From: Herpomyces periplanetae
Lineage: Eukaryota > Ascomycota > Laboulbeniomycetes > Herpomycetales > Herpomycetaceae
Length of the DNA stretch: 22,085 nucleotides
Direction: 5' to 3'
Assembly: GCA_009733715.1 (NCBI GenBank)
Contig: WMKJ01000164.1
Coordinates: forward strand, 1-22,085
Shown here: piece by piece, positions 1 through 11,690 of the stretch
How positions within the stretch are numbered: the stretch's first letter is position 1
Layout: the number at the start of each line of letters is the position of its first letter
Translations under genes and position numbers: made by a program
The notes under the pieces: model-generated
The model's database searches: none
Seen by the model: the letters and a program-made list of their open reading frames with translations, nothing else
Told to the model about the DNA's origin: nothing

Positions 1-3000
1 ACGATATTAAAATTGGTCTCGGCTTTCCGATAGAAGCCTGAATAGTGATTCTTCAAATATCCAAAATGTATAGTTTACGAATTTTGCACTAAATATAAAT
101 TGTTTGACCTTTGTGATAAAAGCGATGTACTAAATAACAAACTTCGTTTGTGTGCAGTTACACCGAAACAAATGCATTTTGCAACTAATTTTTTTATGGC
201 TTATTCCGTAACTAAATATATGACATGCATATTTTCATAATAAATATTATAGAGGGCACAGGCCGGTTCACTTTTCTCGCAGTCTGATGTTCTAAGTTAG
301 CCAAAATTTGATGTGCAGGAATTCTGCTGAGCCATCTGTCTATTTTAACGCTCACTTGTAATTGAAATATTTATGAAAACTGGCTTAACATTTAGGTGCG
401 GAAAAATGGTGTTGTGTTTCTAATTCTGTATTAACTAATACCAAAACAAAAGTTTCAGGACACCTAGCCGAATTCAATTATTTTTCGCATATTTCAGCAA
501 CAGAAGCTGTACTTATTGACGTTTTACTCAAAAATTTGCTTCATAAAATTGAGTTATGTTTAGTTTGGCATTAAGTATTTTCGTTTAAGTCCATGGTAAT
601 ATTAGAAACTTTTAGTGCATTTATTAAATACTAACTCTAGTTGGGCTAAAAGTATACTTGTTGGAATATGCGTACCTGAAATTTGGTAATTGATTTAGCT
701 ATAATTTAAGCTACTAGGAATGGAATAAAAGATTTAGTTGCTTTTTGAAGTGTTCTTATACACAATATGTGACAGTGTATACCTATGCACACTATATTTT
801 TGTTTCACCGACATGATACTTACTGTATAAACATAAAAATGGTGTGCTACAAAAATGGTTGCAATTTCGTTTGTCTTATCCCGGGAGCATTTTCTGGAAA
901 ACGATATTTCCTCTATGACATTCATCTACATCAACTCTTTTTGAGTCAAAAGTCTTGTTGGTATTATGAATATCTGGAGTCTCTTAATACGAGCCTAGCT
1001 TGTGTGAATTAAATGATTTAAAACTTACAATGGACTTGTCATTGATTGCTTTTACCATTTACATTTTGACCTCCTAACATTACTCTTTCATCAACTATAT
1101 ATTTGTCACAATACTCTTCTTCGAAATTAGGTGTAGCCTGTATTTAAAAATAATGCTAACATTATCTTTTAACACTTCTCAAAGTGTAGAAGCTTGAAGT
1201 ATTGAGCGTAAACGTCAAAGTGCATTGCGCTGGCTCTCATCCCACCTTGCGTCCGTTTCGCGCTTTTTGTCTACCCAAGTACACTTAATCGTTTTTGAAT
1301 CTTATAAAATCAGTTAATTTTGATTACAGAATTCCTACTCAATTTTATGGGTCATTTACCCTTTATGTCAATTAACTAATATCACATAAATGGTAAAATA
1401 CATGAATAAGTACAGGGATAGCATGAAACGGATGCTTTAGACAACACCTTCATTTCGTGACCGCACATACCTGGGCAATTCAATATATCCATCAGAGGAA
1501 TTGCTTACTATATTTTTGAATTTTGCTTCAATGCTTTTAATAAACCCTGGGAAGTCTAATTTCTTTCAAGATCGATAAATGTAGATATTAAATCAGTAAG
1601 ATTGTATACTAAGATACTATTTGGACATACGGATCATTACCACGCCAAATATAATTGGAACCCGTGCAAAATGAACTCAGGGTTATATTTCTCATAATGC
1701 TCCTGTGACTTCGAATTATAATTCGCAGAATTCATCATTACAGACCTCCAAATATAACAGGCACATTCATAACCTACGCTCCAAAAAGAATTGTGTATGT
1801 TTATATTATTCGAAATACTCTTTATCACATTGTCTTAATAAATGGGTGGCAATTAGCAATAAGTTAGTAGTTTGGTTACCCGTATATCGCTAAAATTTGT
1901 ATGAACTTGCGGTAGAAAAAACTAATCAGGGTTCAATTTTAACGTAGAATTAACTAAATTTCTACAGGCGTTATCTTTCGAAAGTATGGATAAAATCGTG
2001 AAGCAAAAAGTTCTTGGACACGTTAAATTAAACCACGATACCGTTTTATCCCCGATTGAAGGAAGTATTATAAATTGGCCGATGGAATAACAGGATTATT
2101 CACACTAAGAATATAATAATATCAAAGCAGCAGTAAAGGTTTAAGTAATTTTTTAAGAGAATTTAATCAAAAAAAATTTTGATTTTTCAAGTATGTAAAA
2201 AAATGGCATAATGCTCTATCAATTTTTTGCAAGTTGACCCGATACTAATCCTTATAAATGCTATAACAAAGTTGCTTATAAAATTTGACTGGCATTGGCA
2301 AATAACTTTGGCATGTAATTGATCCTGGCCTTAACAAATTAACTAGCTCCGCAAATATTTTGTTGAACTTGAAAAGATGCTGTTCAGTTTCCACTTCCGT
2401 AGAATGGATTCTATTGTTTTTTCACTCTGGTTCAAGTGATCTATGATTTTGAGTTTCAGGGCCTCGACACACTTTATCAATACCACAGCCATTTACTATT
2501 TGAAAAGCATTTTGGACAGAAATTAATTATATGATTTTAAATTCGTGACTTTTACAGCATTTCTTGACTCTCAAATCCCTAAAACAGAGTTATACACATA
2601 TATGTTATGTTATAACTTTAATGTGTAAAAAACCGTGATTAACAGGTTAATTTTAATCCATAAAAATTGGCGTGTGCCGGCTGATGCACAGTAACGGTAA
2701 CGATATTTCATATACGTTAACTATTTTTATGTTGTTACGATATTACGAATAGAGATACATTCTCATGATGTTGACTTCCGATATGATATAGCCCATTGAC
2801 AATATTGTGTATTTAGTTTATAACGTTGCATCTGAAAGTAAATTTGACAACACCTTACTTGGGCTTAGTTACATGTGTCCATAAATTTGGAATGTCAATT
2901 TGTGGTTGTGCACATTTCCGTAGTCTTGAGTTTTTTATTTCAATAGAAAGAGTCATGAAGAGAAACTAGGAAGAGTATTGGGATAAAATGGCTCTGCTAA

Positions 3001-6000
3001 TATGGAATTTTGTGGTTAGTGAAGCATGCAAAATGAGAAACTACGTAGATTCAAGGTTCTTTGAACATCTTTTGCCAATATGTAAGACCTATCATCTCAA
3101 CTGTATGTGTTTACAAGTCGGCCACGTGGAACGGCACAATTTGACACTGCGACTTTCTATAATTTATAATGATTAACGTGTAGTCTACACATTCATATCA
3201 TTGAAACAGAATTTTCAAGAGGAAAGAACATAGACCCTAGGCCCATAAATTTTACGGAAGATCGCCAGAAAACATATCATCACACAAAAAAACTAGAAAA
3301 CTAAATTATACAGGCATCTCATTTTCCTTTTGAATGGGGGGGTTTTTGTAACTTAAGCTAATTGATTTGTGATCTAGCGCATATTGAGAGGAACATACCG
3401 TGATGCTGAACTAACACTTAATGGCAATTTAAGCATTATTACTGTTTCCATTTTACACAAAAATTATTAGACTTAAAGACTTTGAATCTAATAAGGTTGT
3501 AATAAGTACGGCAATATCATAGCCAATATTAAAATCCTTAATTATCTATATACACAATTGTCCGAGATGGAAGTCAGACCTAGGAAATTATGATAAATGT
3601 TTAACTTGGTAGCAAACAAAATTATATAAAGTAGTGTAAAAAGTTATTACCTCTGTACAGACATGATGGTATTGTTATATCTTCAAAAACGTATAAAATT
3701 GTTTGTTACAATACACCCTGACTGTTAGTGCATCCAATGTAAACATACTACCTATGCCATTGAAATCCATTATTGTATGTACAATGACCAACTTATTACC
3801 CCAATTTTAGAATATAGAATTAATCCATAACAAGATAGTCAGGGCTGTGGCATCGGAATTACGAGAACTTGCAAACTACATTGGAAAATTTATCAGTGGG
3901 TATTGCAAGGCAAAATGTACTATATGATTCTCAAAGTAGCTCAGTCACTCACAACTTGGTAAGCTGTGGTGAAGGATTCGATAAATTACTGTTACAAGTA
4001 TATTGCTACTATCATTTAAATCCTCTTTCAATTGGGCCTCTAGATACCTATGCAAAACGAAGCTGTGTACAACTAAGCAAAAATTAGAATTTTTAACTCA
4101 GTTAACCGAATATCAAGGCGGATCAAATTTGTTCTCTGATTGTTGTAGCTACAGCTATGTAGAACTACTAGGGCCTAACAATTTACCAATTTTACATGGA
4201 ACAAGCCTACAGTATTTCTGGTCGACAGAGAATCTACCGGGATTTTATGCTACTGGGTTGTATCATAACGCAGGAGGCTAGAAGCAAATGCCTGAAATTG
4301 GTAGCTTATCATTCCTAACACAACTTAATAAAGCCTAAATTGTACAAAATTGCTAATACAAATGACATTAATTTCCCCCAACAGGTGCTGATACAATACA
4401 TATATCCACCGTAATAAGTGACAAATGAAAATGTACTCAATTTCATAACTACAGATCCTTCGACAACTTGAATAAATATCAAATTTTGGTAATGTATACT
4501 CCAGTCAAATTGAAGATGAGTAAATAGTAGAAATGATTCACATCCAAAAATAAGGCTGTAAATCTTCGTACTTAATTATATTCGCATATTAAATTAACGC
4601 AATTATGTTTATACTAACTTTTCCCAGTAAAGATATGTTCGGTATCCCCACTCTTATTAATTTACCTTGATGTAAGCAAAATTTCGACTCGGGATTTAGA
4701 TTTAGCCGTTAAAACTTTTACGACAGTTCAATTGTTGTAGCAAAGAGAATCTTGTTACACAAAATGAAATCTTAGGAAAAAACTGGAATGGATTAAGTAT
4801 TCTTCAATGTATGATAATAATTACATAAGGATGACAAAACTGAAAAAAGCCATATCTTAAAGGTAATATTCAACTACATGAGACTATTTTTACCTTATAA
4901 GAAACTTTTGATTTATTAAAACTAAACACCCTTCCTCGATCATTTTGCCACAAAAAAATTAACTAAAATCAAGTGTGTTCGCCATAGAATCTATACATAT
5001 CTTTTAACAATGTACAATGTGCAACCTTAAAATATAATATACGAAGAATTTTCGTGTATCATGGACCATCAAACTATAATACATCCAGTTTTATTTCTTC
5101 TATATTATTAATATTTCAAAGTATGTAAATAAGAAAAATTTCAAGGAGATAGCTAAACTATTTTTGAGCCGCAAAGAAACTATTTACTAGAATCTAAATC
5201 TAGCAATTACAATGATTTGAATAGTTTTAATGTCATTTATGACTTTTTCCAAGATTTATATTGGAGGCTTAGTAATTTATGATTTGCACTGTGTTGTTTG
5301 ATGTCTGATTATCAATAGATGAAATTCTACAGTTATGGATTCTGTTCGTGTAAGTTTCATTCTGTTCCAAGTAAACTGTTGTTAATATCTTCGAAATAAA
5401 CTATTGTAGAATGGAATGGTTGGTTTATTAAGGATGTATTTTACTTCAAGAAGTCTAGTCATCAGGCATGCTTTGATAAGTTTCCTTTTCTGAAGCTGTA
5501 TAACTACTTTGTGTTATTCTAATGTTTTCTTATATAAGCGATCAGCCTTTTCAGTTGGACACAGATTGGCAACGAATGGTGTTGAGTGTATGAAATATAG
5601 TTTGCATTGAATCTGAATAATTAGTTCAAGGTAATTTGTGATTTCTTCCATTAATTAGTGTGCATGCTCATAATAGAATGGACTATAGTAATGTATTATA
5701 TTTAACTCGAGGTCTCTCGATTGGTTTGCTATTGTACTTTTGTATGTTAAATACCGTTGAGACATATTTAGTTTGCTAAATTACATTTAGACTAATTTCG
5801 GGTAAGTTGTTATTTTAGATAAACTAAACTCTTTAACTCAAGGACATTTCCTTTCACCGTTTTGTCGTTTTAGTACTGTTGTCAACTATTTTGTTCTTAC
5901 CTGTTCATTACTATGCCTATCGATTGGAGTGTACAACTTGTAATTGTATATATCAAAATGAAGGTGATTTAAATATGCTACATTATTCTTACAATACCGA

Positions 6001-8385
6001 ACAGATGCTTCAATTATATTTATTTGTATTTGACTGAGAGGTATATTAGTGCAATTTATTGGTTTCACTGCGAGAACTGAATAGAAAAAAGCATTTACCA
6101 ACGGAAGAATGTCTTTGACAGCCAAAAGAAATTACTTTACTACTTCCTATTCTGTCATGTAAAAAAGCTAATCGGTCCAAATATCAAGGTTCTTAATTTG
6201 TGTTAAAAATCTACAAGGACATGCTATCTCTAAATTAGGTGAGTGGGTGCCGTAAAATATAAGAAAATTTGAAAACGTTTGATGTGTTTAATATAATAAA
6301 TTGGAAAAACTTGACCCTAGGGGTTTTGCACAGATAACTTCTTACCACTGTTACTAAAATAATGTTTTACTAAAAGTATTATAATTAGCAGTCCCAAATG
6401 CTATAAAGTGAATAGTATAACAACGATAGAAACTATTTTAAATTGAATATAACCATTATCAAGCATTTCTGGGATAGCGTCTTAGAAAATCTTATCATTC
6501 GCATGCTCTAGTTAGCATTGAATCAAAACATATGAGGCTGTTCAAAATTTATAAATAACTAAGTGTTGAGAAAATTTTGAGCCGTACTTTAGGCGTAGAA
6601 GTATTAGACTACAAAAAATACCGAATTGGACACTGTCAAAAAAGGAAAGGTGATTACAGAAATAACACTGATAGGCTGAACGAGTTTTGGCTCTTTATAT
6701 ATTTATGTTAATTATTTAGTAAATATGAGGCTATATGTGCTTGTTAAAAATCCAATTAGCAACCGCGTCAACTTGATATTAAACGGTCTATTCAAGGACT
6801 TACAAAGCATTTAGGCGGATTTCACATAAAAGACACCAAAGTGGCCCCTACAGAAATCCACTAGAATTCTTACTTGACACTCTCGAAGTTCACATACGAT
6901 TGATAATTTAATGGAATATAGTTGTTATATCCAGTGCGTGCTACTTTATGTTTTAGAGAATCAGAGACCTTGGGTCCGACAAGTTACTTAATTACGGGTG
7001 AGTCTTGATAAGGGATCAAGGATAACTTATCACAAGTTACTTTCAATATTAAAACGTGTACATATAGGATTAGTTTAAATAATTACTACAAATAGATAAA
7101 AGACACAGGAAAGGTATATAATTAGCAAATTTTTATCATACATTCAATGAGACAAGTCGCTCGTACCAGCGCACAATATGTATATTCATCATAGGTTGTG
7201 CCCACAGAATGCAAAAATGTCCAAGAAATAAGAGCACCATAAAGAGTTTCCACTCCCCGTCAACACAACGCTTTATCGCTGAGCAAAGAACCATTAAATA
7301 CCAACATATTATTGTACTTATTGATTTTTCTATTAGGAAAACACAAAATTTCTAACGTACTGTTGAAAATATCAACTTTGCCATCGGTAAGGCGTACCAA
7401 TTTATCAACAAAAAGAACATTTTTGCTGAAAAATATTCTGTCAAGTCATTCCATTTTGCCCACAAAATTATTACTTAATTCGACTTCTCTATCAATGAAT
7501 ACCATGTAGAATATCTGACACTAGTCAGCAAAGTTTCGTTATCACCATAATGTAAATATCGGCTCAGTAAATTTTGGTACTAACACATAGTCCTTAAGTT
7601 CAATTAGTATAGCATTTAACTGAAATTCCAAAATCGCTTTGGCCAGAGCTACCAGTACTAATTCCAACGACCTTATATCTATTGTAGGTTAACACATGGA
7701 AACACTAATAAATAGGCCGCTAAATTGAAAAAATTCGGCAATCAGTCAAAGTGGAGCATCGTAAGGGAAATTTTATGTTTGAAGTTAACCAACAACAATG
7801 CGAAAATAAAAATTTTCATGGTTCCTTTCATTGGATAACGAATTTTATTGATTGATAGAATGGGACCCTTAAAGCTTAATAAAGTGTACAGCCGCCCAAA
7901 CCTTTGAATAATTTCGATTCGTGGTAATAACTTTTATATATAGCATAAATGATAATTGACGTATGTATTAGATAAGCTAAGGAACATGTATGTGGTAAAT
8001 CTGTGTTTATCCCCTCCCTTGAGGAGGCATTTTTCTAAGGTTATTGCATTACGAATTTACGCGACAGTTTATGAATCTTTCATCGTGGCATCTTTATTTT
8101 TTCATTTAGTGTGATATTTTATATATTCTAAATTTTCGCTGATGTACTGTGTGCCGCATGTATGTTTCAATATTAAAAGGGACTGAATTCTTACACATTT
8201 ATTTTCTGCACGGTAAACTATTAGCTTCGACGGGTAATATTTTTGGACATAAATACTTCATCCATTTTAGAATTTCCGCAATAATTAACCTCTTCGTTTA
8301 ACGCAAAAATTTTTGGATTTAGCCTAAAGTGATATATAAATTGACAATATATTGGGTGCTTATTTGAACAAATATATTTTAAGGA
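1..8385. other. AT-rich gene-free spacer upstream of LCB2
   Basis: I see no supportable gene here. The sequence is strongly AT-rich, with stops frequent in all six frames. The longest open frames are under about 100 codons, have no family signature and look like chance openings. The longest is at 4003-4281 (+). A textbook 3' splice signal (TACTAAC followed by TTTTCCCAG) lies at 4612-4627, but no exon I could recognise follows it. No tRNA box pair or recognisable transposon protein was seen. A locally periodic stretch near 7370-7505 is listed separately. The segment may be ordinary decayed intergenic DNA. Genes made only of very short exons could still be hidden in it. Confidence 0.6.
7370..7505. 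repeat. Degenerate tandem repeat, about 21-nt period
   Basis: Read on the + strand, the stretch gives a low-complexity peptide. A motif of the form Thr/Ser-x-Leu-x-x-Lys/Arg recurs about every seven codons, for example NLSTKR, FLLKN and ILPTK. Read on the - strand it gives a matching hydrophobic heptad-like pattern (FVDKLVRL, KVDIFN). At DNA level the units are roughly 20-22 nt and share a T-rich start followed by an A-rich end, but no two units are identical. The - strand frame carries an internal stop, so a working protein is unlikely. I read it as an old, decayed minisatellite. Chance periodicity in AT-rich DNA is the alternative. Confidence 0.25.
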
Positions 8386-10008
8386 ATGTCGGGGTTATTG
8401 CTTCAGATATCGAATTTTTTTTCAGTGAGGCGATCTATGACTTTACTGAATTATATTTCGTTTCGCATCGCTTTTGGTATTGCAATGTCTCCTTGGTGCT
8501 CGGTGTATCATTTTCTGAAAAATATTATATTTAGTCCCACTAGAATGCTTTCTTATTCGGACCTCAATAAACTTGAAACAACTGATCCACCATTATTTTT
8601 TATTTGCACCACATTCGTTAGCTATTTGATTTTGATTGTTATCGGTCACATTCGCGATTTCTTTGGGGCAATATTTTATCGTGGGTATTACAAGCACATA
8701 TTACTACATAATGGATACGCTCCTCTCAATGACGATTTTGAGGAATTTTATATCCGTCGACTAAAAGCTAGAATTAATGATTGTTTTTCTAGACCGATAT
8801 GCAGTACGCCTGGAAGGACAATCTGTCTCTTAGATCGTGTATCATATGATAACAATCAAACATTTCAACTAACCGGCTTAACCATTAATACTCTCAATAT
8901 GTCCTCGTATAATTATTTAGGATTTGCTCAATCAACGGGCCACTGCGCTGACGCCGTCGAAAGTCAAATAATGAGCAATGGTGTCAGTATGTGCAGTCCA
9001 GTTTCGGAATGTGGGGCTTCAGAGCTTCTCGTAAGTGTGGAACAGCTTGTCGCAAATTTTGTAGGGAAACCATCTGCAATTGTGTTTAGTATGGGTTTTG
9101 CCACAAATTCTGTCATTATTCCTTCTCTAGTAGGGAAAGGCTGCTTAATAGTGTCGGACCAGCTTAACCATTCATCTATTCGTAATGGCTCACGTCTCTC
9201 AGGTGCCGTAATACGAATGTTTCGTCACAACGACATGTATGATCTGGAATCTTTGCTACAAACGGCCATTACAGAAGGTCAACCTGGCTCGAATGCTGCC
9301 TGGAAAATGATTTTAGTAATTGTCGAAGGCTTATATTCTATGGAGGGTACAATTTGCAAACTTCCTGACCTCGTTACACTAAAGAAAAAGTATAAGTTCT
9401 ACTTATTCATTGATGAAGCTCACTCAATTGGTGCGCTGGGGGCTAGTGGTCGGGGTGTGTGTGACTTCTTTAATATTAATCCGTCAGATGTTGATGTGCT
9501 TATGGGTACCCTTACTAAATCATTTGGGGCTAATGGAGGTTATATAGCTGGTGAAACAATTCTAATTAAAAAGCTAATGATGTCTAATGCTGCATCGCTG
9601 ATTGCCGAAGCTCCATCACCGCCTGTACTTTGCCAAATTTACACTGCCCTAAAAATTGTAACTGGTGACATTGTTCCAAGTATGGGAGCAACCAGAATTC
9701 GTCAATTGAGGTTAAATTCCCTATATTTGCGAAGAGGATTGATAAAGTTGGGATTGTCTATATCAGGAGATGAGTATAGTCCAATTATACCGATTATGTT
9801 ATACAATCCAGCGAAAATGTCTGCGTTTTCTCACGAAATGCTTCGTCGTAAAATCAGTGTAGTGGTTGTAGGCTACCCCGCAACACCTTTGTTATCATCA
9901 CGAGCACGACTTTGTGTATCAGCCGCACACACTCAGAATGATTTAGACACATTATTGTGCGCTTGCAACGATATTGGTGACATATTACAACTAAAATATG
10001 CTGCTTAA
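8386..10008 (+). CDS. LCB2: Serine palmitoyltransferase subunit 2 (catalytic LCB2), fungal type
   Basis: The product is a PLP enzyme that condenses L-serine with palmitoyl-CoA to 3-ketosphinganine, the first step of sphingolipid synthesis, as an ER-membrane heterodimer with LCB1. The 540-residue frame shows a membrane helix at about 71-87 followed by GHIRDFFG (87-94), then YAPLNDDF (111-118) and SSYNYLGFAQS (173-183). SDQLNHSS (257-264) carries the PLP-stacking His, DEAHSIGA (343-350) the cofactor Asp/His, and GTLTKSFGANGG (374-385) the Schiff-base Lys378. The end, VVVVGYPATPL then LQLKYAA, matches the family's core end. Residues 1-53 are not conserved, so Met54 (position 8545) or an upstream exon could be the true start. 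A TATATAAA lies at 8333-8340, but such strings are common here. In the normally invariant R-x3-G-x4-H motif, Arg is Val206 and His is Leu215. The identity is secure; full activity is less certain. Confidence 0.95.
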   Translation: MSGLLLQISNFFSVRRSMTLLNYISFRIAFGIAMSPWCSVYHFLKNIIFSPTRMLSYSDLNKLETTDPPLFFICTTFVSYLILIVIGHIRDFFGAIFYRGYYKHILLHNGYAPLNDDFEEFYIRRLKARINDCFSRPICSTPGRTICLLDRVSYDNNQTFQLTGLTINTLNMSSYNYLGFAQSTGHCADAVESQIMSNGVSMCSPVSECGASELLVSVEQLVANFVGKPSAIVFSMGFATNSVIIPSLVGKGCLIVSDQLNHSSIRNGSRLSGAVIRMFRHNDMYDLESLLQTAITEGQPGSNAAWKMILVIVEGLYSMEGTICKLPDLVTLKKKYKFYLFIDEAHSIGALGASGRGVCDFFNINPSDVDVLMGTLTKSFGANGGYIAGETILIKKLMMSNAASLIAEAPSPPVLCQIYTALKIVTGDIVPSMGATRIRQLRLNSLYLRRGLIKLGLSISGDEYSPIIPIMLYNPAKMSAFSHEMLRRKISVVVVGYPATPLLSSRARLCVSAAHTQNDLDTLLCACNDIGDILQLKYAA

Positions 10009-10199
10009 GTTACTCGTTTTATCCGTCCTTTTTTACCCGAAAGTTAAAGTTATCATAGTAGGTAGAATTGTAAGTACTATTCGACAAATAGACGTGCGGG
10101 TACATCACAGATTATTGAAGTTCTTATCCAAACCTCAGACTCACTTTATTGCGCGCTGGAGCGGAATTCCCATAACAGTTTATGCTAGCCGCATGTGAA

Positions 10200-11690
10200 A
10201 TATACAGTCACGAATCTAATGGAGGGACTTTCTGCCATCGTTTGAATGAGAGACAAGGAGATAGATCGCTTATGGAGAGAACAATCTAAAACATACGAGC
10301 GAACATGGTGATGGTGAAGATGTAAAATAGACAAGGGGGTCACATAAACTTTGGATGAAACTTTAGTAGCAACAAAGGAAACGTGACTGTATACAGGACC
10401 GGCTATGGGCTTCATACGATAGCGGGGATTGTACAGGGAGAGAGGTCTACAGTAACAAACCAACATGTGATATAGAACCACTCAGCCGTCACCAGCCAGA
10501 GGAAAGGTAGAAGGAAGACTGTCAAGCCGATATTTTTTAGTCGACCTGGAAAAAGCTAACGTTAGTTCTTAACACGGACAGTTTTTAATCTTACCTTCCA
10601 GCTGGGTGACTAGGGAATTTCGCGAGAATAAGTGCGCGTTTAAAAGATCAGAACCGACCACTCAACTTTAACGCCGTCTAGCGTCAAAAGATAAATAGAA
10701 AAAGTTAAAATAATTGCTTCATGAGGTTCTGCACCTAATCGCCTGTTGAACTAGTGGTTTTAATATACCAATTACTTGACAACTGTCAGAGGAGCTAATA
10801 TTCTGCGCAGCATGTGATCGGGGCAGACTGCACCCAAAATTAGTGTTGGCGGAAAGTTCTGTTGGCTGCGTGGCAGGTCTGTTGGACGCGGTGATGAAGA
10901 TCGGAATGCTAAAAAATACAGCACGAGTCGGACGACCTGGCAATTGTGATTACCTACAACCCACTTAGCTGCCAGTCGAACGTAATTGTTCAAACAATTA
11001 CGCAGGCGTTTGATGCTCGCCAAGGAACCTTACCTACCTATCCTATGGTGCCACATGAGTGTGATGGTGGCAGTTTGATGTTGACTGAAACCAAGATGGC
11101 GCCATTCAACTGGCAGCTACCGATGATATAGCACAGGTTCGGTGGGGTCAATGGCCATTGTTAATGCTCAGGAGTGATAGCAGGCGCTCGGCTATTTACA
11201 GAATCTGTTTGGGGGCGTCCAAAGATTCGCACGTAGGGGAAACGTGTATTAGTGTGTATGTTTTGAATGGTATCCGTTAATGAGTATTAAAGCAAAGCGC
11301 ATGGAGCGACGCAAGGCTAATAACGCGGGCGTAAGTGGGCAGACGAACGTAATCGGCGGGGGGGGTGTCAACAAATTGATGTGGGAAGTGCTTGCCCATT
11401 GCATCTGGCAGTGGTGTCCGGTAGGTAGTCGCGGACTTGTGGCCAGAGTGATGGCCTGGTCATATCAATGTAGTCAATCGGGGTTTTATGGCACTACACG
11501 CGTCGGGTTTCGCATGTCGATGCAACCGTATGGCTGTGAGAAAGTCTGAGCTTCAACCTGATAAACCAAGTTGTGCTTTACGCGTCTGGTGGGAGATGCT
11601 GCTCGAGGAAGTAGCGAATGGGGAATAACATCATGATTTCGTAATACCAGTGAAGCTGATCATTCATTTCGCCGGTGCTGATACCTAGAG
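10200..11690. other. GC-richer, G-skewed island of unknown origin
   Basis: Composition changes abruptly just downstream of LCB2. Two consecutive 60-base rows from 11281 each hold 32 G or C, about 53 percent, whereas a typical row of the left spacer (2161-2220) holds about 13. On the + strand G clearly exceeds C. No frame is longer than about 100 codons, and the frames at 11280-11549 (+) and 10719-11023 (-) match no family I know. The shift suggests an insertion, an old mobile-element relic or a degraded gene rather than native spacer. I could not find terminal repeats or a diagnostic protein motif, so I assign no family. Confidence 0.5.
10981..11002. repeat. Near-perfect 22-bp palindrome in the GC island
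   Basis: Arms CGTAATTGTT and AACAATTACG are exact reverse complements separated by two bases (CA). A ten-base perfect match is more than usual background, but no function is evident. It could be a protein-binding dyad or a small hairpin. Confidence 0.45.

Noticed and set aside
4003-4281. 92-codon + strand frame with an overlapping 72-codon frame at 3869-4087
   Set aside because: It has no ATG start (TTG), no family signature and no splice context. A frame this long is expected by chance somewhere in 22 kb.
8352-8534. Small + strand frame overlapping the start of LCB2
   Set aside because: It lies in a different frame over the LCB2 N-terminus, with no recognisable content.
10200-11690. Reading the GC island as an LTR retrotransposon or other virus-like fossil
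   Set aside because: I found no flanking long repeats, primer-binding site, or recognisable polymerase, integrase or capsid motif. Composition alone does not support a family call.
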